A DNA stretch of 64,000 bases from Confluentibacter flavum (lineage in GTDB: Bacteria > Bacteroidota > Bacteroidia > Flavobacteriales > Flavobacteriaceae). Location: the NCBI RefSeq assembly GCF_002843175.1, contig NZ_PJEO01000036.1:26932-90931 (forward strand), in the 5' to 3' direction. Shown here piece by piece: positions 19,067 to 28,947 of this stretch; the first letter of the stretch is position 1; each line of letters begins with the position of its first letter. Position numbers and translations under genes: made by a program. The notes beneath the pieces are model-generated. The model worked only from the letters and a program-made list of their open reading frames with translations. It had not been told where the DNA came from and made no database searches.

Positions 19067-19426
19067 TTAAAACCAAGGTTTTTTACCTACTTGATACGTT
19101 CTATAAAATTCTTCATCAGATTTGGTAAGATAAATTATGCCTTCTATTAGACCTACAATTCCCATCGCCGATACTGCAATGCCACAGGTTAAAATTCCAA
19201 TAACAATCGTTATTACCAACATAATGATCCCTTCTTTGGTATAACCTAAAACAAACTTGTGAATTCCCAAAGCTCCCAGGACAATAGCAAGAATTCCTGC
19301 TAATACTTTTTTATTATCGCTTGAAGAAACAACTTTCTCAGCTTCATTACCAAATTCCTTGGCACTTTCCTTAGCATCATCTACTATCTCGTTGATATCG
19401 TCGTTTAAATTTTTTTCATCAGACAT
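19067..19426 (-). CDS. TM2 domain-containing membrane protein
   Basis: A 119-residue protein. The N-terminal 40 residues are acidic and polar (NLNDDINEIVDDAKESAKEF). A TM2 domain follows: KVLAGILAIVLGALGIHKFVLGY, with the invariant-looking G-x-H-x-F between two helices, and a second helix GIVGLIEGIIYL. The C-terminus KKPWF is cytoplasmic or periplasmic. TM2 proteins are small inner-membrane proteins of poorly known role. The gene stands alone on the minus strand after a repeat-bearing gap. Confidence 0.8.
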   Translation of the reverse strand: MSDEKNLNDDINEIVDDAKESAKEFGNEAEKVVSSSDNKKVLAGILAIVLGALGIHKFVLGYTKEGIIMLVITIVIGILTCGIAVSAMGIVGLIEGIIYLTKSDEEFYRTYQVGKKPWF

Positions 19427-19492
19427 GATTTTTAATTTTTTGGTTAGACATATAAAGATAATGAAAAATTAAATTGGTTTATAAACTACTCA

Positions 19493-20254
19493 TTATCTTA
19501 ATAATAAAATAATAGCTCCAATACCAGTTACAATGAAAATAAAACGTCTGTAGTTAACATTCGAAATTAGTTTAACTACGTAAGCGCCTATAAAAAACCC
19601 TATAACGACTGCTGGCACCAAAACCGAATTCAACACAAGTGTTTCTACATTTATGGTGTTCCAAATAAAGATATGAAAAGGCAATTTAAATACATTGATG
19701 ATAAAAAATAACCACGCACCAGTGCCTATAAACTCGTTTTTTGGTAAACGGATAGCTAAAAAATAAATATCGGCAATAGGACCTGCCAAATTACCAATCA
19801 TACTTGCCACACCAGCCATAAAACCAGAGCTATAAGCAAATAATCTATTATTTGGTATACTGGTTTTTCGGTTTTCCGTATATACCATAACAAGCACAGA
19901 AAGTATGATAATAATGGCCATGATTCTTTTAAAGACAAGCTCTGAAATGTCATTCCCCACCCAAACACCAACCAACACGCCAATGATCATAAACGGGATA
20001 AGTTTAACAATGTATTTCCATTGAACATGACGATTGTAATAAATAACCGCTAAAATATCGGCGCACACCAACATAGGAAGCAAAACACCAGTGGATGCCT
20101 TTTCACCAAAAACAAATGCCAATATTAAAATGATGACAATACCAATGCCTTTAATACCAGATTTTGAAGCCCCTAATAAAATGCCTGCTAAGCCAATGGT
20201 TAACCATTGAAAGATTGACAAATGAAAGGATTGAAGAATTTGTATATATTCCAA
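19493..20254 (-). CDS. TauE/SafE-family anion exporter-like membrane protein
   Basis: A 253-residue polytopic protein with about eight hydrophobic helices. The N-terminal unit shows GLAGILLGASKSGIKGIG (about residues 20-37), typical of the TauE/SafE sulfite/organosulfonate exporter family, and a half-repeat occurs in the second half (GFMAGVASMIGNLAGPIADIYF). The start is a TTG at 20254, nine bases after the DUF1801 stop; no ATG lies in frame before the first helix. The tight spacing suggests co-transcription with DUF1801. The substrate is unknown; the family handles sulfite, sulfoacetate and related anions. Confidence 0.75.
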   Translation of the reverse strand: MEYIQILQSFHLSIFQWLTIGLAGILLGASKSGIKGIGIVIILILAFVFGEKASTGVLLPMLVCADILAVIYYNRHVQWKYIVKLIPFMIIGVLVGVWVGNDISELVFKRIMAIIIILSVLVMVYTENRKTSIPNNRLFAYSSGFMAGVASMIGNLAGPIADIYFLAIRLPKNEFIGTGAWLFFIINVFKLPFHIFIWNTINVETLVLNSVLVPAVVIGFFIGAYVVKLISNVNYRRFIFIVTGIGAIILLLR

Positions 20255-20263
20255 TAGGTTTTT

Positions 20264-20722
20264 TTATTCTTTTTTAAATGTTTTTTCATAAAGTGAAATC
20301 CATTCTTGTGGGGTCATTTTTTTGCATAACTCTCCTAACAGCTCATAAGGAATGTCATCAACATATTTAAAACGAATACAGCTTTTCCCCATATCCAATT
20401 TGCGCTTAGTATGTTTAGGAAATTCAGCCACAAACCAATCGTGCACTTCAGGTTTGGCATATATGCCCATGTGATAAAAATTAATTGAATTTTTTTGTGA
20501 AGCAATACTTAAAAAAGGTAATGGCAATTTAGGGTCGCAATGATAACCGTTTGGATAGATGGTATGTGGCACATAATAACCAATCATTCCATAACTCATA
20601 CCTTCTTCAAAACCTTTTGGTAAATTATCTTTTATTGCCTTTCTTAGTTTACTAATAGGATCTTTTCTGTCTTCTGGAAGCTGACCGATATAATTGTCTG
20701 GTGAATCTGCTTGGTATGGCAT
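20264..20722 (-). CDS. DUF1801 domain protein
   Basis: A 152-residue protein starting at MPYQADSPDNY (ATG at 20720-20722); the frame extends 14 codons further up, but that extension looks like leader sequence. KLRKAIKDNLPKGFEEGMSYGMIGYYVPH and LPFLSIASQKNSINFYHMGIY are characteristic of the DUF1801/YdhG-like family. The C-terminus carries GKSCIRFKYVDDIPYELL. Members are small cytoplasmic proteins of unclear function. It is followed closely by the TauE gene. Confidence 0.8.
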   Translation of the reverse strand: MPYQADSPDNYIGQLPEDRKDPISKLRKAIKDNLPKGFEEGMSYGMIGYYVPHTIYPNGYHCDPKLPLPFLSIASQKNSINFYHMGIYAKPEVHDWFVAEFPKHTKRKLDMGKSCIRFKYVDDIPYELLGELCKKMTPQEWISLYEKTFKKE

Positions 20723-20894
20723 TCTTTTTTGATTTGAAGTCTTTACACAACTAAGGTATAACAAATCTTAGTATTACAAAAAGTGGCAAATATAAAATCG
20801 TCAAATAACTAGAAATCATAGAACCCCAAAATAAGAAACCGCTTAATGGCAAGTGCCTTTAAACGGTTTCCAAACTAAATAACCAACCAAAAAT

Positions 20895-21845
20895 TTATGC
20901 TTTAACCCGTGTACTCTCTCTAGGGTTGTCAACTTTATCGTTTCTAAACTTACGCAACTTTTCTTTTTGTGTTGCTGTTTTACCTTTTGTATTACTTTCT
21001 TTTAAATATTGTATATACCCCCTACCAACAAACTCATATACCGTTCCAGAAGTTGGGTGATATAACTCTATCTTTCCATCATTAATAACGCTCAATTCAA
21101 AATGTTCATTGTCGAAGAAATCATAATCTAATGTTAAAGTTTTTAAATAGAAGTCGCCACTAATGTTTCCAACTCCATAAAGCCCTGTGTAATCCCAAAA
21201 CAGATTATTAAAGTTGGTACCGCTAGCATCTTGTGAGCTTCTAAACTCAGAGTCGTTTCCACCAGCTAAAAACTGCAAATAATTTTCATTGTCAAACTCA
21301 TTGATGGCCCCAAAATCACTGGTGTATGTTTTTTCCCAAGCTTCGTATTCTTGCAAGAAATAATGAATGTTATCATAAAACACCAAATCGTAATCAAAAT
21401 TACCACGTTGGTAGCCCTCCAGAAAGTAGGATGTATCGTTATTGGGGTTATATAATTCTATGGTATTATTATCTATTTGATATACATCAAAGGTTTCGAA
21501 TCCATCAATATCATGGGAAATATCTAAAATCATATCATAGGCATCATAGCTAGCTACATCAATACCAAAACCATTTCCACTAGACCCTATACCCACTAAA
21601 TTATTATTGGCAAAAAGAACGCCGTTTCTAAACGATAAAGTAAATGCCTTTTGTAAAAAAGGTGTGGTACCATACCCTAGTGTGCTATTAATATCTACAT
21701 ACCATAATTCATAAGAATTCAATAATTGGTTTACAGACATACTAGGTGGAGGTGCATAATAATCATCAACTATAACATCGGTAGTACAAGATGTAAAGAT
21801 TGTTGTTGCCAAAGCAACGCTTAAAAGTAATTTTACAGTCCTCAT
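20895..21845 (-). CDS. Lipoprotein of unknown function, Bacteroidetes-type
   Basis: A 316-residue protein. The start is placed at the ATG at 21843-21845. The signal KLLLSVALATTIFTSC ends in a lipobox Cys, so the mature protein is lipid-anchored. Residues 30-170 and 175-285 look like a duplicated domain: SYELWYVDINSTLG matches EYEAWEKTYTSDFG, and TIELYNPNNDTSYFLEG matches KIELYHPTSGTVYEFVG. The last 35 residues are basic (KGKTATQKEKLRKFRN). I do not recognise a named family. It is divergent from gpsA. Confidence 0.65.
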   Translation of the reverse strand: MRTVKLLLSVALATTIFTSCTTDVIVDDYYAPPPSMSVNQLLNSYELWYVDINSTLGYGTTPFLQKAFTLSFRNGVLFANNNLVGIGSSGNGFGIDVASYDAYDMILDISHDIDGFETFDVYQIDNNTIELYNPNNDTSYFLEGYQRGNFDYDLVFYDNIHYFLQEYEAWEKTYTSDFGAINEFDNENYLQFLAGGNDSEFRSSQDASGTNFNNLFWDYTGLYGVGNISGDFYLKTLTLDYDFFDNEHFELSVINDGKIELYHPTSGTVYEFVGRGYIQYLKESNTKGKTATQKEKLRKFRNDKVDNPRESTRVKA

Positions 21846-21945
21846 AATCAAACATTTTTCGGGTTAATACCTTATGGTTTTCAAAACGCGTGCCAAAAAA
21901 TTTTCGTTAATAATGTCATCATCCGCCTTTCAACAATTTTTTATG

Positions 21946-21953
21946 TATTTTTG
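21946..21953 (+). promoter_or_regulatory. Promoter -7 candidate for gpsA
   Basis: TATTTTTG fits TAnnTTTG and lies 23 bases before the gpsA ATG. No TTTG lies at the expected -33 spacing. Confidence 0.3.
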
Positions 21954-21976
21954 AAACATAGTCAATTAAACTATTT

Positions 21977-22978
21977 ATGGATACTCCTTTAAAATATGCG
22001 GTTTTTGGTGCAGGTAGTTGGGCTACAGCTATTGTGAAAATGCTTTGTGAAAATTTAAGTGAAGTCGGTTGGTACATGCGCAGTGTGTCTACCAAAGAAC
22101 ATTTATTGCGAGAACAACATAATCCTAATTATTTAAGTTCGGTGGAGTTTCATTTAGAACAGCTAAAACTTAGTAATGACATTAATGAAATGGCTGAGTA
22201 TGCCGATGTGTTGATTTTTGTGATTCCTTCTGCGTTTATGCACAGTGAATTAGAAAAACTAACCGTTGATATTTCCGAAAAAACCATTGTGTCTGCTGTT
22301 AAAGGGATTATGCCCGAAACCGGATTGTTGGTTGGAGAGCATTTCCATGAATTTTATAAAGTGCCTTACGATAATATTGCGGTTATTGCAGGCCCTTGCC
22401 ATGCCGAAGAGGTGGCATTAGAACGTTTATCCTATCTAACGATTTCGTGTTCTGATGCCTCTAAAGCGAAAGCTATTGCCAAAAACTTATCAAGCGATTA
22501 TATAAAAACCAAGATTAGTGATGATATTATTGGCGTAGAATATGCCGTCATGCTAAAAAATATTTATGCTATAGCTGCGGGTATAGCCCACGGATTGGGT
22601 TATGGAGATAATTTCCAAAGCGTGCTGATGAGCAACTCCATACGAGAAATGAAACGCTTTATTAGGAAAATGCATAAAATGAAGCGCAACATTAATAATT
22701 CGGCTTATTTGGGCGATTTATTGGTAACGGGCTATTCCATATTTTCTAGAAACCGCATGTTTGGCAATATGATTGGGAAGGGCTATACGGTAAAATCGGC
22801 TATGATGGAAATGAGCATGGTTGCTGAAGGGTATTATGCTACAAAAAGCGCCCATTTGCTTAATGAAAAGAACAAACAAAAAACAAAACTGCCTATAATA
22901 GATGCTGTTTATGAGATTTTATATGAAAATAAAAATCCTAAAAAAGTGTTTAAAAAATTAACTGATAAGCTGGATTAA
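21977..22978 (+). CDS. gpsA: NAD(P)H-dependent glycerol-3-phosphate dehydrogenase
   Basis: A 333-residue cytoplasmic enzyme reducing dihydroxyacetone phosphate to sn-glycerol 3-phosphate for phospholipid synthesis. The Rossmann loop is FGAGSWATAIVKML (residues 10-23). VIAGPCHAEEVALE and the catalytic-Lys region EYAVMLKNIYAIAAGIAHGLGYGDN follow, then LGDLLVTGYS. The length is normal. It is divergent from a lipoprotein gene and convergent with a small conserved gene. Confidence 0.95.
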   Translation: MDTPLKYAVFGAGSWATAIVKMLCENLSEVGWYMRSVSTKEHLLREQHNPNYLSSVEFHLEQLKLSNDINEMAEYADVLIFVIPSAFMHSELEKLTVDISEKTIVSAVKGIMPETGLLVGEHFHEFYKVPYDNIAVIAGPCHAEEVALERLSYLTISCSDASKAKAIAKNLSSDYIKTKISDDIIGVEYAVMLKNIYAIAAGIAHGLGYGDNFQSVLMSNSIREMKRFIRKMHKMKRNINNSAYLGDLLVTGYSIFSRNRMFGNMIGKGYTVKSAMMEMSMVAEGYYATKSAHLLNEKNKQKTKLPIIDAVYEILYENKNPKKVFKKLTDKLD

Positions 22979-22992
22979 AAAGCCTCCTCTAA

Positions 22993-23041
22993 CTCCTCCA
23001 AAGGAGGAGAACACGCAATCCTTCTTTCCCATTTGGGGAAA
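22993..23041. repeat. Two short hairpins after gpsA (intergenic repeat/terminator)
   Basis: CTCCTCC-AAA-GGAGGAG (22993-23009) is a perfect 7-bp hairpin, and TTTCCC/GGGAAA (23025-23041) forms a second. Purine/pyrimidine hairpins of this kind are common between convergent flavobacterial genes. They lie between the gpsA stop and the end of the opposite-strand gene and could terminate both. Confidence 0.45.
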
Positions 23042-23062
23042 TGTCTGCAAGACAATGGGGAA

Positions 23063-23458
23063 TTATTTCACCAAAACACCTCTCACTTCCATTAAAGGAA
23101 TTGATTGCAATGCTTTTAAATTAATGGTGTTTTTACGGAATATATACGTTTTATCAAACATCTTATTTCCTTCAAAAAAAGAAACTTTAAAGGTATTATT
23201 TAATGCAAACAAGTCTTCTTGCATCAACTCAATTTTGGCATAGCTTTTTTTAGGCAATACATCCAACTTTTTTCTAAATGTGGAGGTGACTTTTTCTTCA
23301 CTATAACCACTGGTAACAATAAGTACCATTTCTAAATCAACTTCTTTATCGTTTATTATATAGGCATTCCAATCGTTTGTTTTGTAACTGTCGTTGTACT
23401 CGTAAACCACAGCAATATACACGTCTTCAACTTTAGGAATTTGGATGTCTTTGTTCAT
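23063..23458 (-). CDS. Small conserved flavobacterial protein
   Basis: A 131-residue soluble protein without signal peptide or membrane segment. It begins MNKDIQIPKVEDVYIAVVYEYND and includes WNAYIINDKEVDLEMVLIVTSGYS and FKVSFFEGNKMFDKTYIFRK. From memory of flavobacterial genomes, proteins of this kind tend to be encoded close to pheS; here a two-component pair lies between. No function can be assigned from sequence. It converges on gpsA. Confidence 0.6.
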   Translation of the reverse strand: MNKDIQIPKVEDVYIAVVYEYNDSYKTNDWNAYIINDKEVDLEMVLIVTSGYSEEKVTSTFRKKLDVLPKKSYAKIELMQEDLFALNNTFKVSFFEGNKMFDKTYIFRKNTINLKALQSIPLMEVRGVLVK

Positions 23459-23608
23459 GCTGCAAAAGTATACAAACTATTCAATAAAGGAATTTGAATA
23501 TTCTTTTCTAGAGATTCTTTAAGATTATAAATAGTTAACTGTTTTTTATTATCATTTTTGGTATTGGTATAAAAAATTTATTGGGCTTATTACAAATTGG
23601 TCTGTTAT

Positions 23609-24007
23609 TTAACCAGCTTCTTGAATATGCATTTTAAGAATATCCACATTCAGAGGCTTCATTAAAAACCTCTTCACATAAGAGTAGTGCGCTGCCCTGT
23701 CAATATCCCTTTGGTCGTTCGAAGAGCTTAACATAAAAATATCACACTTGTTTTTAATAGTATCCGGTAAAAGCACATACTCATCCAAAAACTCAAACCC
23801 ATCCATTTCAGGCATTCTAATGTCAAGAAAAATACAATCAGGAAAATGCTTTGGATCATTGCGTATACTGTCCAGATATCTTAAAGCTTCAATGGCTGAT
23901 GACTGAATAATAAAAATTTCTCCAATTTTATTCTTCAAAAGTAAATGTCTTGTGATGTAACTGTCAATTTTATTGTCATCAATCAGTAATATTGTTTTAA
24001 CTTTCAT
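23609..24007 (-). CDS. Single-domain response regulator
   Basis: A 132-residue receiver domain without output domain. Asp10 and Asp11 (LLIDDNK) bind Mg2+, Asp62 in FLDIRMPEMDG is the phospho-acceptor, and Lys117 in MKPL is the conserved lysine. The chosen ATG at 24005-24007 overlaps the last 11 bases of the histidine kinase gene, so the two are translationally coupled. A longer frame exists but would place 20 unrelated residues before the first strand. Being a lone receiver, it probably acts by protein contact or in a phosphorelay, not by binding DNA. Confidence 0.88.
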   Translation of the reverse strand: MKVKTILLIDDNKIDSYITRHLLLKNKIGEIFIIQSSAIEALRYLDSIRNDPKHFPDCIFLDIRMPEMDGFEFLDEYVLLPDTIKNKCDIFMLSSSNDQRDIDRAAHYSYVKRFLMKPLNVDILKMHIQEAG

Positions 24008-27000
24008 AGTTATGTAAATTAGTAATAGTGACAGTAAATTTTGAGCCAACTGATATTTCTGATTCAACTATAATGGTTGCATCTAGCTTATTAATTGTTT
24101 CCTTCACAATATATAAACCAAGCCCTGAGCCTGTGGACTGTACCGATGCCCGATAAAACATGTCAAATATCCTTGTCTTGTCCTTTTCTGCAATACCTAT
24201 GCCGTTATCTTCTATTATAATTGTTGCACTTTTTTTGTCTGATAGAATTGATATATCAACGAAGGGTTTTTCTTTTGCTACATCTTTGTATTTTATAGCA
24301 TTGGAAATTAAATTATTAATAATGACGTTTATTCTTCTTTTGTCAGAGCTGAATTCCGCTGTTTGTTTAATATTAGCCTTCAGTTTAAAACCGTCAATTT
24401 CCTCCATAAATTCATGTTTTACAAATGCTTCCTGAACCATATCTTCAAATACTATATCATCTTTTTCTAATTCTGTCCTTGCATTTCGCGAATAGTTTAG
24501 AATATCCTCGATGAAATTGTCCAGTTTTAAAACACTTTGTTTCATCATTTCCAGATATTCAATCTGCAACTCGTTTTCAGGATCAATACCATCGGTCGTC
24601 ATTTCTATCAAACCAAGTAAAGAAGCAAGTGGAGCCCGCAGATCGTGTGATGTACTGTAGACAAAGCGATCTAATTCGGTGTTGGTCTTTTGAAGTTCTT
24701 TATATTGTTGTTCCAGATTTTGTTCCACTATTTTCCGTTCTGTGATGTCGCGAACAAAAGCACAACTAAATTCTTTATCTCCAAATTTTATATAGTTAGC
24801 TCTTATTTCTACGGGTAGCAAAGAGCCGTCTTTTTTTTGTTGTGTCGTTTCAATGGAAATAGAATGCTTTTCACGTAGTTCTGGAAAAAAAACTGACCAC
24901 ACATACATGTTAAAATCGGGATCAATATCAGGTACTGATAGACTTAGAAGTTCCTGATGGCTATAGCCAAGTGAATGACATGCCGCTTCATTAACTTTAA
25001 CAATCTGGGCATCAGATGACATCCAAAAAATGGCGTCACTTGCATGATCGAAGACAAATTGGGTTAATTCCATATCCTTCTTTACCTTTTTACGTTCCGT
25101 AATATCTTGCAGTATTCCACTTAGCAGAATGGGTTTGTTATTTTCATCAAATTCAAATTTCCATTCGCTATAGGCATTCCGCTCAACACCATCACCTCGT
25201 ATGAAAATAAATTCTAAGAATGACGGTTCTAAATCAACAAATGCCTTTGCCACTTTGCTGTGTACGTATGCCATTTCATCAGAAGGAATAAAGGAAAAAA
25301 AGGCATCTTCAGAAGGTTCAATCTCATCACGTGTTGTGCCAAATATTCTATAAAATTCATCCGACCAGCTATGCTTGTTGGTTGTTAAGTCAATTTGCCA
25401 ATCACCTATCTGTGCAATCTTATGTGCTTCTTTTAATCTTGACTCACTTCGCTCTATCTTTTTTCGTGACAGTACTTGTTCTGATACATCCACGGCGAAG
25501 AAAAGAATGCCATCTGTTTTTCCGTCACTAGCTTTGTGCGGCCGAAACAAAAAATTCAAATACCTATCAACAGGCTTTTCATTATTGTCTATATCTAATT
25601 TTACAAGCATTTCATTAGCAGAAAATGGTTTACCTGTTTGATAAACTTTGTCTAACATTTCAATAAATCCTTGTTCTTCAACTTCGGGCAACACGTCTTT
25701 TACAAATTTGCCAATGATATCCTTTTTACCAATTAATTTTAAGTACGGAGGGTTTGCCATTTCAAACCTGTGACCAGATCCGCTTAATACGCCCATACTG
25801 GAAGGGGCTTCAGAGAACAAATCAAAAAATTGCTGCCTCTCAATTTCAAAAGCTTTTTCCAATCTTTTTTTCTCGGTAACATCTCTTGCTATCCCATATC
25901 TTACCTGGCCCTTTTTATCCCATCGGGCAGTCCATTCTATCGGCACCAATGAACCATCTTTACGTATATACCGGTTCTCAAAATGGTTGAGATTATTGCC
26001 TGTCATTACCTTAGCCGCAGTTAACTGTGTTTTTTCGCTGTCTTCGTGATACACAAAATTGATAAAAGGCTTGCCAATAAGTTCTTCTGGCTTATAGCCC
26101 CAAACGGCTTCACTTGCAGCACTTACTTTCAAGAAATTTCCTTTTGCATCAACAGCACAAATAACATCCAATGATGAGTCCATTATTTTAGTGATGTCGC
26201 TTAAAGCAACCTGAAGTTCATTGGAAGTAACAATCAATTTGTTTTTCGCAAGTATGCGTTCGGTTATACTAATGTGTGCAACCACCACCATTCCTTCATC
26301 GCCTTCAAATTTTTTTGCACTCATGCCGAACCATCGCTGCTCATTTGGTGAATGACAGGGATATTCAACATAGAAATCATTTTGCTTTCCTTGCTGCACA
26401 TCCATAATTCCCTTCAAAACATCAGAAGCCACCTCATTACCATCGTCAGCAGATTTCTTGCAAACCTTAAAGTAATTACTTCCTACACCTGTATGTTGCA
26501 TATCAGTCTCCCCATTCTCCTTGGCAAATAGCTCCCAAGCTTCATTTATAGCAACAATATTTCCATACTTATCAATAACAGCAATGTGAGCCGTTAAAGA
26601 ATTAAGCACACCAAGATTAAACGCCTCACTTTTACGAAGTAATCTTTCTGCCCTTTTCCTATCCGTTATGTCCCTTGAATGGCACGCCGTTCCAATGACC
26701 TCCTCTCCTTTAAGAATGGGGTAAAAAGAAGTTTCAGACCAAATTTCAATCGTGGCGTTCGTATATTCAACATCTGTGAATATCTCTCCTGTAAATGCAC
26801 GCTCATAGCGTTTTTTATATCTTTTTCTTTGTTGCGGATTTAATGTTACGTTAAGAACATTAATTCCCTTAGTAATTGTATTGCCCGACCTAAGCTTCAT
26901 AACCTCATCAAATCGCTCATTGGAAGTAATCAAATTGAAATCTTTGTCCACACTCCATAATAAATCCTTAGTATTATTAATTAGGGCATAAAGATTATTG

Positions 27001-27536
27001 CTATCAAACTCTTTCTGTTGTTCTGTTTTTTTCTTATCTGAAATATCTCTAAAATTTGATACTATGGCATGAACTCCTGGCTCATCAAGTAAATTGGTAA
27101 CAGTGCCTTCACACCAAACCATGTAGCCATTTTTATGAAGAAGTCTAATTTGGAAGTAGCCGGAATTGTTCTTTATCCTCAAAACTTTATTCCTGGTGTT
27201 TATGTAGCCAGCGATATCATCGGGATGCATGAAGGTTTGCTCAGGCATGCTTAGAAATTCTTTATCGGAATATCCAAGAATCTTGATAATGGAAGGACTG
27301 CCATACAATATCACACCATCCTCATCGGAAAGTATTTTCATCTCAATACTGTTTTCAATTAGTGCACGAAATCGTTTTTCGTTATTCACTAAAAGCTCCT
27401 CCATATTTTTGTGTTGCAAGGCAAGCCCATTATTAGCAATAACTAACTTAGCCATTTGTTTTTCCTTCTCCTTACTTTGTAAAACAAGTTCCTGATTGGA
27501 AATGATTAACTTCTCTAATGTTGGGGTATTGATCAA
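23997..27536 (-). CDS. Soluble multi-PAS sensor histidine kinase
   Basis: A 1179-residue kinase without transmembrane helices, so it senses cytoplasmic signals. A coiled coil (about 8-50) is followed by about seven PAS/PAC modules to about residue 940, each ending in a form such as RDITDRKRAE. HisKA follows, with His964 in STSHDLRAP, then HATPase_c with N box ISNAIKY, G1 IEDNGIGI and G2 GSGLGLYIVKE. The only in-frame start giving the full coiled coil is TTG at 27536; an ATG at codon 28 is the alternative. Its 3' end overlaps the response regulator. Ligands cannot be read from sequence. Confidence 0.9.
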   Translation of the reverse strand: MINTPTLEKLIISNQELVLQSKEKEKQMAKLVIANNGLALQHKNMEELLVNNEKRFRALIENSIEMKILSDEDGVILYGSPSIIKILGYSDKEFLSMPEQTFMHPDDIAGYINTRNKVLRIKNNSGYFQIRLLHKNGYMVWCEGTVTNLLDEPGVHAIVSNFRDISDKKKTEQQKEFDSNNLYALINNTKDLLWSVDKDFNLITSNERFDEVMKLRSGNTITKGINVLNVTLNPQQRKRYKKRYERAFTGEIFTDVEYTNATIEIWSETSFYPILKGEEVIGTACHSRDITDRKRAERLLRKSEAFNLGVLNSLTAHIAVIDKYGNIVAINEAWELFAKENGETDMQHTGVGSNYFKVCKKSADDGNEVASDVLKGIMDVQQGKQNDFYVEYPCHSPNEQRWFGMSAKKFEGDEGMVVVAHISITERILAKNKLIVTSNELQVALSDITKIMDSSLDVICAVDAKGNFLKVSAASEAVWGYKPEELIGKPFINFVYHEDSEKTQLTAAKVMTGNNLNHFENRYIRKDGSLVPIEWTARWDKKGQVRYGIARDVTEKKRLEKAFEIERQQFFDLFSEAPSSMGVLSGSGHRFEMANPPYLKLIGKKDIIGKFVKDVLPEVEEQGFIEMLDKVYQTGKPFSANEMLVKLDIDNNEKPVDRYLNFLFRPHKASDGKTDGILFFAVDVSEQVLSRKKIERSESRLKEAHKIAQIGDWQIDLTTNKHSWSDEFYRIFGTTRDEIEPSEDAFFSFIPSDEMAYVHSKVAKAFVDLEPSFLEFIFIRGDGVERNAYSEWKFEFDENNKPILLSGILQDITERKKVKKDMELTQFVFDHASDAIFWMSSDAQIVKVNEAACHSLGYSHQELLSLSVPDIDPDFNMYVWSVFFPELREKHSISIETTQQKKDGSLLPVEIRANYIKFGDKEFSCAFVRDITERKIVEQNLEQQYKELQKTNTELDRFVYSTSHDLRAPLASLLGLIEMTTDGIDPENELQIEYLEMMKQSVLKLDNFIEDILNYSRNARTELEKDDIVFEDMVQEAFVKHEFMEEIDGFKLKANIKQTAEFSSDKRRINVIINNLISNAIKYKDVAKEKPFVDISILSDKKSATIIIEDNGIGIAEKDKTRIFDMFYRASVQSTGSGLGLYIVKETINKLDATIIVESEISVGSKFTVTITNLHNYES

Positions 27537-27883
27537 TATTTATTTTTTAAATTATTTTGAATCCGCTTTCTGGGAAATTTGAATAAGGTGAAAAAATAAA
27601 TAATTTATCGAGAGTATTAAATAATTATTTTATCATCAAGTCGCATTTAATATGAGCGAACTGTTATCTCACAAGATAATTTATTTGTAGTCATTATTTT
27701 TACATTATTTAAGATAATATTTACATAATACATATAAAAAACAAGTATGGAAGAAAATATTTTTTTAAATTTCAGCACACCCAGAATTGCCTTTTAGGGC
27801 ATTTCTTACCTCTACCATGAGGTGAATTGGGCACGAGCAAAGCGAACTGATTTTTTCCGTTTGGGAAACAAAAGGTGATTTGA
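27537..27883. other. AT-rich intergenic region between pheS and the kinase
   Basis: A 347-base gap with no gene. It holds a short inverted repeat TTATCT-CACA-AGATAA (27664-27679). Near the pheS end is a GC-richer stretch (27784-27880, containing GGGCACGAGCAAAGCGAACTG) that looks like another intergenic repeat. No convincing promoter with both boxes was found for the kinase. Confidence 0.4.
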
Positions 27884-28903
27884 TTACAAAGCGTTCTTAA
27901 ACTGCTCCAGAAACCTAACATCGTTTTCGCTTAGTAAACGAATATCCCCTATTTGATGAAGTAACATGGCAATACGGTCTATTCCCATACCAAAAGCAAA
28001 ACCAGAGTATGCCTTAGAATCTATGTTGCAATTCTCCAAAACATTGGGGTCTACCATACCACATCCTCCAATTTCCAACCAACCTGTACCTTTTGTAATG
28101 CGGTAATCTGTTTCTGTTGCCAAGCCCCAATACACATCAATTTCTGCGCTTGGTTCTGTAAATGGAAAGTAGGACGGGCGTAAACGGATTTTAGATTTGC
28201 CAAACATTTGGGTTGTGAAATATTGTAATGTCTGTTTTAAGTCGGCAAAACTTACATCTTTATCAATGTACAAACCTTCAACCTGATGGAAAAAACAATG
28301 TGACCGTGCCGAAATAGCCTCATTTCTATAAACGCGACCTGGAGAAATGGTGCGAATGGGCGGTTGGTTATTTTCCATATAACGTACTTGCACAGAACTG
28401 GTGTGCGTACGCAATAAAATATCCGGGTTGGTTTGAATAAAAAACGTATCCTGCATATCGCGTGCAGGATGGTATTCTGGCAAGTTTAACGCGGTAAAGT
28501 TGTGCCAATCATCTTCAATTTCTGGGCCTTCACTTACATTAAATCCAATATTTGAAAATATATCTATAATTTGATTTTTTACGATGGAAATTGGGTGACG
28601 TGCCCCAATGTGAATGGGTGCTCCTGGACGAGATAAGTCATTATAAACACCATTTACAACCTCTTTACTTTCCAGCTCTTCCCTTAAGGCATTAACTTTG
28701 TCTTCGGCCGCTTTTTTTAGAGCATTTATGACTTGTCCGAATTCCTTTTTTTGGTCGTTTGCCACATTTTTAAACTCAGAGAAATAGTCGTTAAGTAACC
28801 CTTTTTTTCCTAAATATTTTATTCTGAAGGCTTCAATCTCTTCTTTGGATTGTGCTGTAAAAGCTTCGGCTTCGGCTATAAGTTCTTTTATTTTATCTAT
28901 CAT
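27884..28903 (-). CDS. pheS: Phenylalanine-tRNA ligase alpha subunit
   Basis: A 339-residue class-II aminoacyl-tRNA synthetase subunit charging tRNA-Phe in the cytoplasm as an alpha2beta2 enzyme. The N-terminal coiled coil (about 1-85) contacts tRNA. Motif 2 lies around LRTHTSSVQVRYM and YRNEAISARSHCFFHQVEG, and motif 3 is GFAFGMGIDRIAMLLHQ. The length is normal. pheT is not in the window, so the subunits are encoded apart. A -7 box (TAAATTTG on the minus strand, 28923-28930) lies 20 bases upstream of the ATG. Confidence 0.96.
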   Translation of the reverse strand: MIDKIKELIAEAEAFTAQSKEEIEAFRIKYLGKKGLLNDYFSEFKNVANDQKKEFGQVINALKKAAEDKVNALREELESKEVVNGVYNDLSRPGAPIHIGARHPISIVKNQIIDIFSNIGFNVSEGPEIEDDWHNFTALNLPEYHPARDMQDTFFIQTNPDILLRTHTSSVQVRYMENNQPPIRTISPGRVYRNEAISARSHCFFHQVEGLYIDKDVSFADLKQTLQYFTTQMFGKSKIRLRPSYFPFTEPSAEIDVYWGLATETDYRITKGTGWLEIGGCGMVDPNVLENCNIDSKAYSGFAFGMGIDRIAMLLHQIGDIRLLSENDVRFLEQFKNAL

Positions 28904-28947
28904 AATACCCTTAAAATGATGGCAAATTTACTATTTTTTACGGTAAC

